Origin: Arcuatula senhousia
Taxonomy: Eukaryota > Mollusca > Bivalvia > Mytilida > Mytilidae
Assembly: GCA_963971305.1 (NCBI GenBank)
Contig: OZ020307.1
Coordinates: 10,243,501 to 10,307,500, forward strand
Direction of reading: 5' to 3'
Length of the DNA stretch: 64,000 nucleotides
Program-made: the position numbers and the translations under genes
Notes under the pieces: generated by a model
Told to the model about the DNA's origin: nothing
The model's database searches: none
What the model saw: the letters and a program-made list of their open reading frames with translations, nothing else
Shown: positions 36,601 to 51,600 of the stretch, one piece after another
Layout of the letters: every line of letters starts with the position of its first letter
How positions within the stretch are numbered: position 1 is the stretch's first letter

Positions 36601-39600
36601 ATAACTCAAACGGTGACAGATTTAAAAATTTTGATTGGGAACAAAAGTGATCAGCACCTTAAGATCTACCAGCTCTGAAATTTTGAAGAAAATCCAACAA
36701 CCCATGTAAGAGTTATTGCCCTTTTTGTGAATTTTTTGCAAATTTTGCACCTGTTTAGCTTAATATCTTGAATACTATACAAGATATTTGAGAAATTTAA
36801 ATTGCATATTGTTAAGCACATCAAGATCTACAAAATATGTAATAGGGTCAACCTTGTACGACCTTTCCTTTTTACAAGTTATTGCCCTTAGAACGTCAAA
36901 ATTGAGCATTTCAACAGCATTTCCTCATTACATTGAAAACATTAACTCCTCTGACACTTTAAGTCCAATTTTAACCAAACTTGGTATTATTGTTTATTAG
37001 CATTAGGTGTATAGAACTGATGTGGGGATTTTTGATTGGTTGTAAAACATGGCCGCTGTCGCTAAAAATAGAACATTAGGTTAAACTGCATTTTTTGCTA
37101 ATAATTCAAAAAGGGGCGACAGATTTTTAGATTTTGATTGAGAACAAAAGTGATCAGCACCCTAAGGTCCACCATATTGTCAGATGACCCCCTTATTAAT
37201 CTTATGACCCTTTCAACGTCAAATTGATTTTGCCTTATAACCTTTACTTCAGGCACATATGTCAGGTGAGCGATTCAGGCTCATGGGAGCCTCTTGTTTA
37301 TCCATATAATAACTAAATGTTTTATTCTTGTAATAAGAGTAAATAAGTAATTCATGACATAGATTTCTTTTAAAAAAAGAAGATAGAGAACTTAATTTAC
37401 CTCAATTTTTACCTGATTCATTAATTTTATCCAGGTTTGAAAACAATACAAATCAACATCCTCTTTATTGGAACTGTTGTTCAACAAAATGATTGATCTA
37501 GATGTGTTTTGTTTTGAATAATTTTGAAAACAGAACAGATCTGGCCCCAGTTTCAAAAAACATCTCCTCAAATCTGTTCCTAACCCAAATGACAAATGAA
37601 ATTGCAACAAATCTCAGTTGAGGAAGGATTTGAGGAAATCTCAAAATTGAGATGTTTTATGAAACTGGGGCCAGTTTCTTGATTTTTCATGATATTTTAG
37701 GAGCTAATCCGAAGTTTGTACAGAATGTATGTAAGCTCTATACATGTACAAAGACTGCAAAAGACTAATTAACTTTTGTATAAAAGATAATAACTTAATA
37801 AAATTTGCATTTGTAATTAATAGACTGATGCTAACTCCAGAATCAAGGCGACTCTAAACAGTGTCAACATTGATTGTGAGACCTCCCAGCTGATGATTAA
37901 ACATGATTTAGTCCAACAGAAATTCCCAGAGTAAGTAACAAGGCGACTCTGAACAGTGTCAACATTGATTGTCAGACCTCCCAGCTGATGATTAAACATG
38001 ATTTGGTCCAACAGAAATTCCCAGAGTAAGTAACAAGGCGACCCTAAACAGTGTCAACATTGATTGTCAGACCTCCCAGCTGATGATTAAACATGATTTG
38101 GTCCAACAGAAATTCCCAGAGTAAGTAACAAGGCGACCCTAAACAGTGTCAACATTGATTGTCAGACTTCCCAACTGATGATTAAACATGATTTGGTCCA
38201 ACAGAAATTCCCAGAGTAAGTAACAAGGCAACTCTAAACAGTGTCAACATTGATTGTCAGACCTCCCAGCTGATGATTAAACATGATTTGGTCCAACAGA
38301 AATTCCCAGAGTAAGTAACAAGGCGACCCTAAACAGTGTCAACATTGATTGTCAGACTTCCCAACTGATGATTAAACATGATTTGGTCCAACAGAAATTC
38401 CCAGAGTAAGTAACAAGGGAACTCTAAACAGTGTCAACATTGATTGTCAGACTTCCCAACTGATGATTTAACATGACTTGGTCCAACAGAAATTCCCAGA
38501 GTAAGTAACAAGGCAACTCTAAACAGTGTCAACATTGATTGTCAGACTTCCCAACTGATGATTAAACATGATTTGGTCCATCAGAAATTCCCAGAGTAAG
38601 TAACAAGGCGACTGAACAGTGTCAACATTGATTGTCAGACCTCCCAGCTGATGATTAAACATGACTTGGTCCAACAGAAATTCCCAGAGTAAGTAACAAG
38701 GGGACTCTGAACAGTGTCAACATTGATTGTCAGACCTCCCAGCTGATGATTAAACATGATTTGGTCCAACAGAAATTCCCAGAGTAAGTAACAAGGCGAC
38801 TCTGAACAGTGTCAACATTGATTGTCAGAACTCCCAGCTGATGATTAAACATGATTTGGTCCAACAGAAATTCCCAGAGTAAGTAACAAGGCAACTCTAA
38901 ATATTGTCAACATTGATTGTGTGACCTCCCAGCTGATGATTAAACATGATTTGGTCGAACAGAAATTCCCAGAGTAAGTATCAAGGCGACTCTAAATAGT
39001 GTCAACATTGATTGTCAGACCTCCCAGCTGATGATTAAACATGATTTGGTCCAACAGAAATTCCCAGAGTAAGTAACAAGGGGACTCTAAATAGTGTCAA
39101 CATTGATTGTGAGACCTCCCAGCTGATGAATAAACATGACTTGGTCCAACAGAAATTCCCAGAGTAAGTAAACAGTGTCAACATTGATTGTCAGACCTCC
39201 CAGCTGATGATTAAACATGATTTGGTCGAACAGAAATTCCCAGAGTAAGTAACAAGGCGACTCTAAACAGTGTCAACATTGATTGTCAGACCTCCCAGCT
39301 GATGATTAAACATGACTTGGTCCAACAGAAATTCCCAGAGTAAGTAACAAGGCAACTCTAAACAGTGTCAACATTGATATTCAGACCTCCCAACTGATGG
39401 TTAAACATGATTTGGTCCAACAGAAATTCCCAGAGTAAGTAACAAGGGGACTCTAAACAGTGTCAACATTGATATTCAGACCTCCCAACTGATGGTTAAA
39501 CATGATTTGGTCCAACAGAAATTCCCAGAGCAAGTAACAAGGCAACTCTAAACAGTGTCAACATTGATATTCAGACCTCCCAACTGATGGTTAAACATGA

Positions 39601-42600
39601 TTTGGTCCAACAGAAATTCCCAGAGTAAGTAAACAGTGTCAACATTGATTGTCAGACCTCCCAGCTGATGATTAAACATGATTTGGTCGAACAGAAATTC
39701 CCAGAGTAAGTAACAAGGCGACTCTAAACAGTGTCAACATTGATTGTCAGACCTCCCAGCTGATGATTAAACATGACTTGGTCCAACAGAAATTCCCAGA
39801 GTAAGTAACAAGGCAACTCTAAACAGTGTCAACATTGATATTCAGACCTCCCAACTGATGGTTAAACATGATTTGGTCCAACAGAAATTCCCAGAGTAAG
39901 TAACAAGGGGACTCTAAACAGTGTCAACATTGATATTCAGACCTCCCAACTGATGGTTAAACATGATTTGGTCCAACAGAAATTCCCAGAGCAAGTAACA
40001 AGGCAACTCTAAACAGTGTCAACATTGATATTCAGACCTCCCAACTGATGGTTAAACATGATTTGGTCCAACAGAAATTCCCAGAGTAAGTAACAAGGCG
40101 ACTCTAAACAGTGTCAACATTGATTGTGAGACCTCCCAGCTGATGGTTAAACATGATTTGGTCCAACAGAAATTCCCAGAGTAAGTAACAAGGCAAATCT
40201 GAACAGTATAAACATTGATTGTGAGACCTCCCAGCTGATGATTAAACATGATTTGGTCCAACAGAAATTCCCAGAGTAAGTAACAAGGCAACTCTGAACA
40301 GTGTCAACATTGATTGTCAGACCTCCCAGCTGATGATTAAACATGACTTGGTCCAACAGAAATTCCCAGAGTAAGTAACAAGGCAACTCTAAACAGTGTC
40401 AACATTGATTGTGAGACCTCCCAGCTGATGATTAAACATGATTTGGTCCAACAGAAATTCCCAGAGTAAGTAACAAGGCAACTCTGAACAGTGTCAACAT
40501 TGATTGTCAGACCTCCCAGCTGATGATTAAACATGACTTGGTCCAACAGAAATTCCCAGAGTAAGTAACAAGGCAACTCTGAACAGTGTCAACATTGATT
40601 GTGAGACCTCCCAGCTGATGATTAAACATGATTTGGTCCAACAGAAATTCCCAGAGTAAGTAACAAGGCAACTCTAAACAGTGTCAACATTGATTGTGAG
40701 ACCTCCCAGCTGATGATTAAACATGATTTGGTCGAACAGAAATTCCCAGAGTAAGTAACAAGGCAACTCTAAATAGTGTCAACATTGATTGTGAGACCTC
40801 CCAGCTGATGATTAAACATGATTTGGTCGAACAGAAATTCCCAGAGTAAGTAACAAGGCAACTCTAAACAGTGTCAACATTGATTGTCAGACCTCCCAGC
40901 TGATGATTAAACATGACTTGGTCCAACAGAAATTCCCAGAGTAAGTAACAAGGCAACTCTAAACAGTGTCAACATTGATTGTCAGACCTCCCAGCTGATG
41001 ATTAAACATGACTTGGTCCAACAGAAATTCCCAGAGTAAGTAACAAGGCGACTCTAAATAGTGTCAACATTGATTGTGTGACCTCCCAGCTGATGATTAA
41101 ACATGACTTGGTCCAACAGAAATTCCCAGAGTAAGTAACAAGGGGACTCTAAACAGTGTCAACATTGATTTTCAGACCTCGAAACTGATGATTAAACATG
41201 ATTTGTTTGGCCAGCATTTCCAAAAACTAATAATTTTAGTTGAAATTAAAGTGGAAATCCAACTTCAAATAGTAACTTTTTGCTTAATTAAACCCCTTCC
41301 ACAAGCAAAGCTTATGGACATAAAGAAATCATTCCGTCTGTCTGTCTGTCCACATTTCTTGTAAGGGCAACTCCTTTATAACCACCTGGTGATGGATTTG
41401 ATGAAATGTTACTAAAAGGTATAGTACATCATACAGAGATTTGCAAAAAATCATTTCATTGCTTTTTGAATATTATTCAAGGGAGATACATGTAATTTGA
41501 ATTTTATTAGCATAGAGTCCAGTATGAAGCAGAAAATGGTCCAGGTTTCTCCAGTGAGCTAACTTACAGTTTTAGCTATTTTAAATAAATATAATGTTTT
41601 TCTGTTCTTGATTGCGGACTTAATTAAACTTAACTAAATAAGACTTAATTTTTTAAAAATTCAATTTTGTCTAAACCTTTAATTCTCTTGTCCATTTTGA
41701 ATCTTTAGGTATCAAACACCCATCATAAGGTAATAGAAGATTTTCTTTTATGACAGGTATTACCCTAATAATATATTGTCAAATGTATCAGAGATCTATA
41801 AGATTTATTGAGATGAGATAACAGAATTTCACATTCATGAAGTCAATTGTTAAATATTTTCAGCCTATGTCAAAGCAATTATTTTAAACCTGAGTATATA
41901 ACCACAATGAATGAATAAGCCAACTCTATGTTCAACACTTAATTACATTTTCAGCCAATGCCAGAGCACAGATTTTAAACCTGAGTATATAACTACCCTG
42001 AATGGACAAGCTGACTCAATGTTGATTTACTTTGGAGCTGACTATGGCACTACATCAACATATGATATTACAGTTAGGCCATTTCTCTCCGGTTTGTTGA
42101 ACATTTCTTTCTAAGATTTATTCATGTATTTGGTCTCAAAATATAAGGTGTAGCATTTATATCATAGATGAACAAAAATATAGAACTGAAGATTTTATGG
42201 CCAGCCAAATGAAAGTTGCAAAACATGTGGTTTTGGGGGTCAATGTGTTTATATATCTGTCACACCATTGCATATTAGCTGATTTTCTAATATAAGCAAG
42301 TTGGATCTTCATGAAAATTTGTACTCTTACTTACCATAACAATGACAAAACAATGCAGACAGTAATTTGTAATTCCAACAAATATGTGCTGGGCATAATG
42401 TCTTAGGAAACAAATTTGGTAATATATTGGAAATCATTAAAATGTGACTAGCCTAGGCTGGCTCTTTTTAAACAGTCATAGGGGCCCTTTTTTACCAGTG
42501 TCTGAATCCACCACTTAAGATATAGATACATTTGTTTCAGGGTGTTTAAGGAATCCCTGTCTTGATGGAAGCCCATGTATAGATAATCAGGATAGTACCC

Positions 42601-45600
42601 TTTGTGTATCAATCAATCAATCAATCTTTATTTCAGGGTGTTTAAGCAATCCCTGTCTTGATGGAAGTCCATGTATAGATAATCAGGATGGAACCTATGT
42701 GTGTCAATGTTTTCTGGGTTACAGTGGTGCTGATTGCTCTGTTGTTACAGGTAGGTCATGTCTGGTACCTGTATGGCAAACAATTAAACTATTGTAGTAA
42801 CCTAGTAGATTTGCTGAGATGGGTTTCTAAAAGTTTTTTTCCATAAATCTCTAAGGAATATCTTGGGGAGTGAAATAAGTAAATTTGACACAATCTCTTT
42901 AAATAAGTGGCAATTTAAAAATACAAAATGTAAAACATCTGGGAGGCTTCATTGTGACCAGTGGTTATGGCCTAGCCATTGTGCTGGCCATTGGCCCCAA
43001 ATATAAACAAGCCAATATGATTGGTGTAAAACTAATTCTAAAATGAATCAAGTTAATCACATTTATATAAATTGTCTTTTAATTGGTCATGTTTCCTTAT
43101 TATACCCCATGCAACAAAGTTGCAGAGGGTATAGTGTTTTTCACTGGTCCGTCCGTCAATCCATGATCAATCTGTGATCAAAGTTTGTGAACACAACTCC
43201 TCTTAAACTTTTGAACAGAATAAAATGAAACTTGGTATGCAAGAAGTACACCATACGTAGTTGTGCATATTTCCAGGAATTTTTTCTCCGCAAATTTTTG
43301 TGTTAGTTATGGCCCTTTGGACTTACAAAATTTGAAGAAAATCCTGATTTTAGTTTGTGAACACAACTCCTCTTAAACTGCTGAACAGAATAAAATGAAA
43401 CTTGGTATGCAAGAAGTACACCTTATGAAGTTATGCATATTTCCAGGAATTTTTTATCCACAAATTTTTGTGCTAGTTATGGCCCCTTTGGACTTAGAAA
43501 TTTGCAGAAAATCCTGATTTTAGTTTGTGAACGCAACTCCTCTTAAACTACTGAACATAATTTAACTAAACTTGGTATGCAAGAAGTACACCTTATGAAG
43601 TTGTGCATATTACCAGGAATTTTTTATCCTCAAATTTTTGTGGGAGTTATGGCCCTTTGGACTTAGAAATTTGCAAAAAATCCTGATTACAGTTTGTGAA
43701 CGCAACTCCTTTTAAACTACTGAACAGAATTTAACGAAACTTTGTATTCAAGAAGTATAATGTATGTTACTGTGGTTTCATTATCATTCAATTTTCGTTG
43801 TTTTTGTGGGTGACTTCGATCCACAAAATTTGATACCCAACGAAAATTAAATTTAACATTGATCTGTGATCTGTACACTTCAGAACCATGAATTTAAGAA
43901 TCCATGAACTTATCAATTTTCATCAAACCACAAAAATTGGTACCCACGAAAATAAATGAATCCACAGTATCACAAATTATTAATTCGCAAAAGTTTACGA
44001 GCTCAAGGTTAATTTTTATAGTCCAATAGCAGAAAGTGTGGTGTATGTGAACATGCTCACTAAGGTTCTTTCATTTTGACAGCAACATCAACAGTGACCA
44101 GCAGATTTGAGTCCAACTTAGAAACCAACAGCTTTTTACATCAAGTCAAGGGAGACAACTATTTAGGATATGATCTGTTTCACATGGTTCATTACAATGT
44201 AAGTTACACTTTATGTGCTACAAGGCCTAGCTATCTCTCTGTCCTAAATTAGAAATTTTGAGTTTGTATGAGTCTAGCCTACTTACATCATATCAATTTG
44301 AGACAACCTACATGCTATTAAAAGGATTTGATATGTTTCCAGCAAACAAGAAATCAACCAAAAGAATTATATTTACCCAACTTGAGCACCAGAGAAATCT
44401 TTCAATTATGCACTACAGGTTTACGACTTCCGGGTCAGCCTCACCAATGAAAATCTGTTAGATTTAACAAAAAATTGTCAAGCTGTTTAAACATTTTAAA
44501 TCTGTCTGCCAAAGTTTTCTACCACTAAATCACACATTAACTTCTAAGACTTCACTCCAAACTATTTTATTTGAATAGAGGAGGGGAAATTACTCTGAAA
44601 ACAGATAGGGAGAAATTAATGTTTTCCTTAGCTCAAGGGACCCCCAAAGGGAAACTACTCTTTCAAAAAGAATTGAAATCTGCAATTCTGATGAGATTTA
44701 TAAAAGGGCTATTAAAAGGACATGTATATTCTTATTAGGATTTTTGGAAGCATAATAAATTAAATCTAAGTAAAACTTATAACTTCTATGACTTTTGGGG
44801 TATTAAAAATCTAGTAGAATCTTTATTTCTCGAACTTTTGGGGTATTATGAAATCTAATAAAATCTTTATTTCTAGAACTTTTGGGCTGTTATAAAATCT
44901 AATAAAATCTTTATTGCTAGGACTTTTTGGGTATTATGAAATTAAATAAAATCTTTATTTCTATGACTTTTGGGGTATTATGAAATCTAATAAAAACTAT
45001 TTCTAGGAGTTTTGGGCCGTTATAAAATCTAATAAAATCTTTATTTCTAGGACTTTTGGGGTATTATGAAATTAAATAAAATCTTTATTTCTAGGACTTT
45101 TGGGGTATTATGAAATCTAATAAAAACTATTTCTATGAGTTTTGGGCCGTTATAAAATCTAATAAAATCTTTTTTTTCTAGGACTTTTGGGGTATTATAG
45201 CACCAGAACAGAACTTTATGTTAGTCCAGAAATCTGACGGAGAACCAGCTCATTTATCGACCAGTGGAGGAAATAGTATCTCTGCTCTTCAATCCTGGCC
45301 TACATTTGAAGGTAAAATTATGCACTATGCATGAGTACCATTTCATTGTAAAATTTTGTCGTAACAATTACAGCAATCATTATAACAGTTCTGTCATGTA
45401 TAACAATTATCAATAGTCAATGCTTTCCTGGTGATCACTTTCAAATGATTTTAGTGATTTAAATTATTTTTTTCACAGGTGTTTAGTACAATGAAATGAA
45501 GATGGAATCCAATCAACGAAATTTAAGAAATATTTAAACACTTTGGTATCATAAAATAATTATATGGCCTTTTTAAAAATTCTATGGACACCATGAGTAA

Positions 45601-48600
45601 TGTTCATTTTCCCCCCACATTCATTCTCATTTGTCTTTGAACTTAAAATATTATTTTAGCTGCTCCTAGATGTCTTCAGATGAAATATAATGTAAGATAC
45701 CACACCAGTGCCTACAAAGCTAACATTATAGTGGGGTATTACCAGACCGACGGTACCTTTACAGAAGTGTTTAACTTCCAAGAGGGACATGAAGTCAAGA
45801 TTGACACCAACTCAACATGGCAACAGCTGGAAGTGGACATCCCTTCCATCCAAAATCTACAGGTAAAACCTGAAAACAGCTTGAGGTGTATACTTCTTCC
45901 ATCCGAAATCTACAGGTAAATACCTGAGAAAAGCTCTTCCATCCAAAATCTACAGGTAAGTACCTGAGAACAGCTGGAGGTGGATACCTCTTCCATCCAA
46001 AATCTACAGATAAGTACATCCCTTTCATCCAAAATCTACAAGTAAGTACCCGAGAACAGTAAGAGATGGATACCCCTTCCAACCAAAATTTACAGGTAGG
46101 GTCACATCCAGCAAGCTAAAAGTTAACTGATCTACAGATGACCACAGTTAGCAAGGTCAAGAATATCTGATCTAAAGGTCAGTGAACACAGTCACAAAGG
46201 TCAAGGATATCTGATCTACAGTTAAGTGACCACAGTCAGCAAGGTCAAAGATAGTTGACCAACAGATAAGTGACTACAGTCAGCAAGGTCAAGGATATCT
46301 GATCAACAGGTCAGTGAACACAGTCACAAAGATCTACAGTTAAGTGACCACAGTCAGCAAGGTCAAGGATAGTTGATCAACAGATAAGTGACCACAGTCA
46401 GCATGGTCAAGGATATCTGATCAACAGGTCAGTGAACACAGTCACAAAGGTCAAGGATATCTGATCTACAGTTAAGTGACCACAGTCAGCAAGGTCAAGG
46501 ATAGTTGATCAACAGATAAGTGACCACAGTCAGCAAGGTCAAGGATATCTGATCAACAGGTAAGTGACCACAGTCACAAAGGTCAAGGATATCTGATCTA
46601 CAGTTAATTGACCACAGTCAGCCAGGTCAAGGATAGTTGATCTACAGTAAAAAAACCACAGTCAGCAAAGTCAAGGATATGTGGTCTACAGTTGAGTGAC
46701 AACAGTCAGAAAGGTCAATGGTATCTGATGTACAGGTATCTATAATCTGGTGTAAGTAGGGAAGTCTATCGTAAAATCTTCAGATACTGTAAACATATTA
46801 ATTTTCATGATTGACAATTTTCACGCATTCAATTTGAGTGTTTTTGGGGTATTAGTTTTCATGGCTTTCAAGTATCATACCTAGATTTGCATATTTGTAT
46901 GTACAATTTTTATTGTGAATATAGCAAAAAAATAGTACATGTACACAGCAAAAATAACTACTTTTACAGAACTATTGTCTATATTCCAGGTTCAAATCAG
47001 ATGTTTCTATTGATATTAATTTGCAAGTATTTAGATGATGTTTAATATACTATCAGGTTGAATATATGGCTTTGCTAGTATAAAGATGATGCTGTTTATA
47101 CTTTTAGGTTGAAATCAGATGTTTTTATGGTTATGCTTTTGCTAGTATTGATGACGTTGTTTTGAAGGCAGGAACATGTGGTATGTAGAACCAAATTTAT
47201 AAAAGTTATTTTTTCTTCATAATGTGGAATAATTACAGTTGTTATACCCCCACTCGTAAGAGAGGGGGCTATATTGCAATCACCTTGTCCGTCCGTCTGT
47301 CCGTCTGTCCGTCCTGTTCAATTTCTCTGCTTCTACTGGATGGATTGGTTTCAAATTCGGTACACAGCTTCAGCAGGATGAGTTATACTATGCCTACCCT
47401 TTCCAGGTCAGTCCATCATCTACTTCCTGTTTTCCAAGCCGACTTAGACTTTTTAATGGAAAAAAAAATTTGAAATGTGAAATTTTTCGTAACAGATTTC
47501 TCAGTTTCTACTGGATGGATTGGTTTCAAATTTGGTACACAGCTTCAGCACGATGAGTTATACCGTGCCTCCCCTTTCCAGGTCAGTCCATCATCTACTT
47601 CCTGTTTTTCGGGCCGACTTAGACTTTTAAGGGAAACAAATTTGAAAAGTGAAATTTTTCGTAACAGTTTTCTCGGCTTCTACTGGATGGATTGGTTTCA
47701 AATTTGGTACACAGCTTCAGCATGATTAGTTATACTGTGCCTCCCCTTTCCAGGTCAGTCCATCATCTACTTCCTGTTTTCTGAGCGGACTTAGACTTTT
47801 AATGGGTCAAAGAAAGACAATTTTTCGTAACAGATTTCTCAGCTTATAGAGAAGGGATTGATTTCAAATTTGGTATACAGCTTTAGCATGATGAGTTGTA
47901 CCGTGCCTCCCCTTTCCAGGTCAGTCGGTCATCTACTTCCTGTTTTCTGAATGGCCGAGTGGGGGTATGCTTAGCACGCATAGTGCAACCCCTTGTTATA
48001 TTTCTGATACCCCCCAAACACAAAAAAAAAAAAACTTAAACTGAATCATAATACTATATGTAGACTGTAGATATTCTTTTATTTCGTCATGTAATTTATT
48101 ATGAAATAGTGATTTTCTAGTCTCTTGAATATCAACATGTACTTTCAGTCTAAATTGTCAAGCCATGTATCCTATCTCTTGAAAAATACGAAGAAAAAAA
48201 CTTCACTGGTCTCCTTTTCTACATATTTAAGAAAAACTTATTTTACCTACACATTTCTATTTGAAAATTTGTCACATATTTTCCCATCAATTAACTCCCC
48301 TGAAAACTGAATTTTTAAGAAAAAGTTTAATTCCTTTTTAGATAATTATGTTATATTTATTTCATTAATGAAATATTTCATTAATGAAATAAGACAAAGG
48401 TTTTGTATCTTTTGTGTCAAATTCAGTCATTTTGTAAGATGTCCCAAAAAGATGCTCAGTTTTAGACTACTGAATCATCTTTTCATCTATTTCTTGCAGG
48501 GTAATTAAATTTTGTGAAGTCAAGACCACCCAGTTAAACCACCAAAATTGTTATGCCACAAAAATAAATTTTGAAATTTGCATTCTTTTTTTATGACTAC

Positions 48601-51600
48601 ATCTACTGGAATCTTTTGATTGTCTATTTTGAAGGTTCCACCATACAGTGTCAGAGTACAGAGTATTACGACACAGTCAATCTGATGTGTAGACCAAGTA
48701 AGTTGTAATACATATTGCTCTTTTACTCACATAATTTTAACCCTTTTGCTCTATGGAATAGTAAGAAAAAATTGAACACTGATCAATATTCATTATGAAC
48801 TTTTAGGGGATGCCTAGATCTGCTGTCTGTTACTTATTTATAGGAGCCATTAATATCAAGAACTGATTTAGTTTGGGGTGCAGCATATTTTGTTTTTTTT
48901 TTATTTATTTAGAAACCAGTAATACTGAGTCCTGCCCTCTAGGTTTAGTTTGGGGTTAGGACATATGTTCTTAGGAGCCAGTGATACCTAGCCCTGCCCT
49001 CTAGGTTTAGTAACTCATATAACATACATGACACATTTAAATGATTGAATGTTTTATTAAGGAGCCAGTAATACTGAGTCCTGCCCTCTTGGTATAGAAT
49101 GTCAGACTGGTCTACTGTGTACTAATGGTCAGTGTGGATGTTCTTCTGACAAGTACTGGGATGGAACAACATGTCAATTGTGTAAGTTTTACTGAGTAAA
49201 CAAATTATTACATCCCCAACTTTGATGGCTGGTCTACTGTGTCCTAATGGATGTCCTTCTGACAAGTACTGGGATGCAACAATATGGAAGTTTCCACATA
49301 AACAATATTTTATCAAGTTAAGTTATATATAGTTTGTCAGCAAAAAAATCTGACAGGTTGAACTTTTAATTTGTTCTACTGTAAAATCTGATCTTATGAA
49401 CATTTTACAGTGAAATCTGACGGAACGAGCTGTGGAAGTGGGGAGGAGTGTTTGTCGACTTATTGTGATGGCACTTGTACCTGTCCTTCTGGTCAATACT
49501 GGACAGGATCAGTTTGTGAAAACCGTAAGTTGATAGTCACGTTAACTGTCTGGAGCAACTTACTGACAAAACTTCCACAAGTTAATTGACATTGAAAATT
49601 CAAAAATCCACTGTAAATAACATTCAGCAGACTTCAGTATAACCAGAGGACACTTCTTGCAATTTGGCCTAGATTAAAAATACAATTCATAATCATTATG
49701 TTCAGAGCCAAATCTAAAATAGTAAGGTATTATTTTTTTGAGTTCTTAAATTTATCAGGACAACTAAGGAATATTCTTCAATCAAGAGACAAACAATCCC
49801 CTGATCAGGAGACTGTCTCTTGATTGACAGACTTTTCACTTATCAGCCATACATTTCCTATCTCTAATTCAAAAGATTGTCTTTTTATTGGATATCAATA
49901 TTTTACTGTATTGGGAATAAATTAAAAGTTTATGACAACCTTGTTTTCCAGAGGTTGGAAATGGATATTCCTGCTCATCTAACAATGCCTGCCAGACAGG
50001 ACTTAACTGTATATCAGGCACCTGTCAATGTAATGCTGACCAGTACTGGGATTATGTGTGTAAACCAAGTAAGTGAAATCTTGGCTCAACCGAACTCTGA
50101 AAAATAATGGAAAACATGCATCAAGAACCTTTCTAGTTAAATTTCTAAATAATACACAAACTTTTCAATAGAAAGAATAAGCTTAGATTATGATATTATC
50201 CATCATTGCAAATAAAATATTTTAATAGTGAAACATATAACTTTAATAGTTTTGTTCTAAGATATTTCACAACAATGTTTTTTTTTGTTTATTTGTTACA
50301 CAGAAATGTCCTCTTCTAAAGTTCAATATTGCAAGTTAGCCTGTTTATCTAATTTTAAAGATTTCTCAAAGGTCACTTAATTCTTAAAAAAAATCTATGA
50401 AATTCTACAACTTGTATAAATCAAGAACATGTATGACAAAACCATTATGAATATTTTTTCAGTAATAATGTAGAAGTGACTACATTGTTATGTTATGCCT
50501 ATTTTTCTGTGTTTAGAAAAGAGTGACGGTGCAGTATGTGGTAGTGGTCATGAATGCTTATCTCCCCTGCTGTGTAACAGTGGAAGTTGTAGATGTCCAT
50601 CGGGGCAGTATTGGGACGGAACCACATGTGTCCAAAGTAAGAAAATAATTCAACATGTAGTGTGGTAGTACTTAAAAATGTGGGCACCCATAAAAGCCAC
50701 AGAAGTTGGTACACCAACAAAACTTTACACTTTCAAGAAGTACCAATTAGCAGTATTCGAATGTCTGATATGTCTGAAAAGGCCAAGACAATACATGTTA
50801 CATAAAGTACAACAAACAAAAATACACAATATTTAACAAGAACCCATAAATAAAACAAACTGTACTGCAAGGAGTAATTCAATCTCGCATCAGAATGAGA
50901 GTGAACTCAGGAAATCAGGAATAGTAAGCAGTTAAAATTTTGAATATCTATTGGCTTGAAAGCCTGCAACACTCTGTCAATTGGATCATTTTATTAGCAG
51001 CAGTGAACAGTCAGAATCAAGTCTGATAAATTGTGGTGTTTTTGAACTATTGGGTTAGAGTCATTGTGGCTATCATTACTATGACAGAACACCAATGGTG
51101 TTATGAAACTGTTAACAACAGCCTTATTCATACCAAAGTACAGGTGGAATAAAGTGCTTATGTACGGTACCCCAGTAGGCATAATTAAAAAATTATTTCA
51201 AAGCCTAATCCTTTTATAAATATACTCTTGTTGTCTTTGCAGCTTCATGTGATGAGGCCACAGAATACTTTGACCCAGTAACATCCCAGTGTAAACCAAG
51301 TAAGTTAATTGCAGACCTTTTATATTTTTCTCCCTTTTATATCGATAGTGGTTAAAATTGCACACACAAATTGAATCACCATGCCGAAGCTAAAATTTTG
51401 CAGCAATTTCAATTTTTTTTGGAACAAACCGGTTTTCCTTCAGAAAACGTTGTGGATTTTTATGATATCACTATCCCTTGATAGGATAGGCTTGCACATT
51501 GTAAAAATTATTTTCTTTGGGTGAGAAAATCTTTTAATACACTTCTGACTGTATGAGAATTTTCTTTTTTCTCTTGTTTGGAAGGTGACTTAATAATTGA

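Noticed and set aside
40052..40576. Minus-strand open frames of 79 codons in the 95-bp array
   Set aside because: They are the antisense of the CUB exon units.
45795..46082. A 95-codon minus-strand frame with repeated CRFWMKG-like sequence
   Set aside because: It is the antisense of the copied MAM donor repeat.
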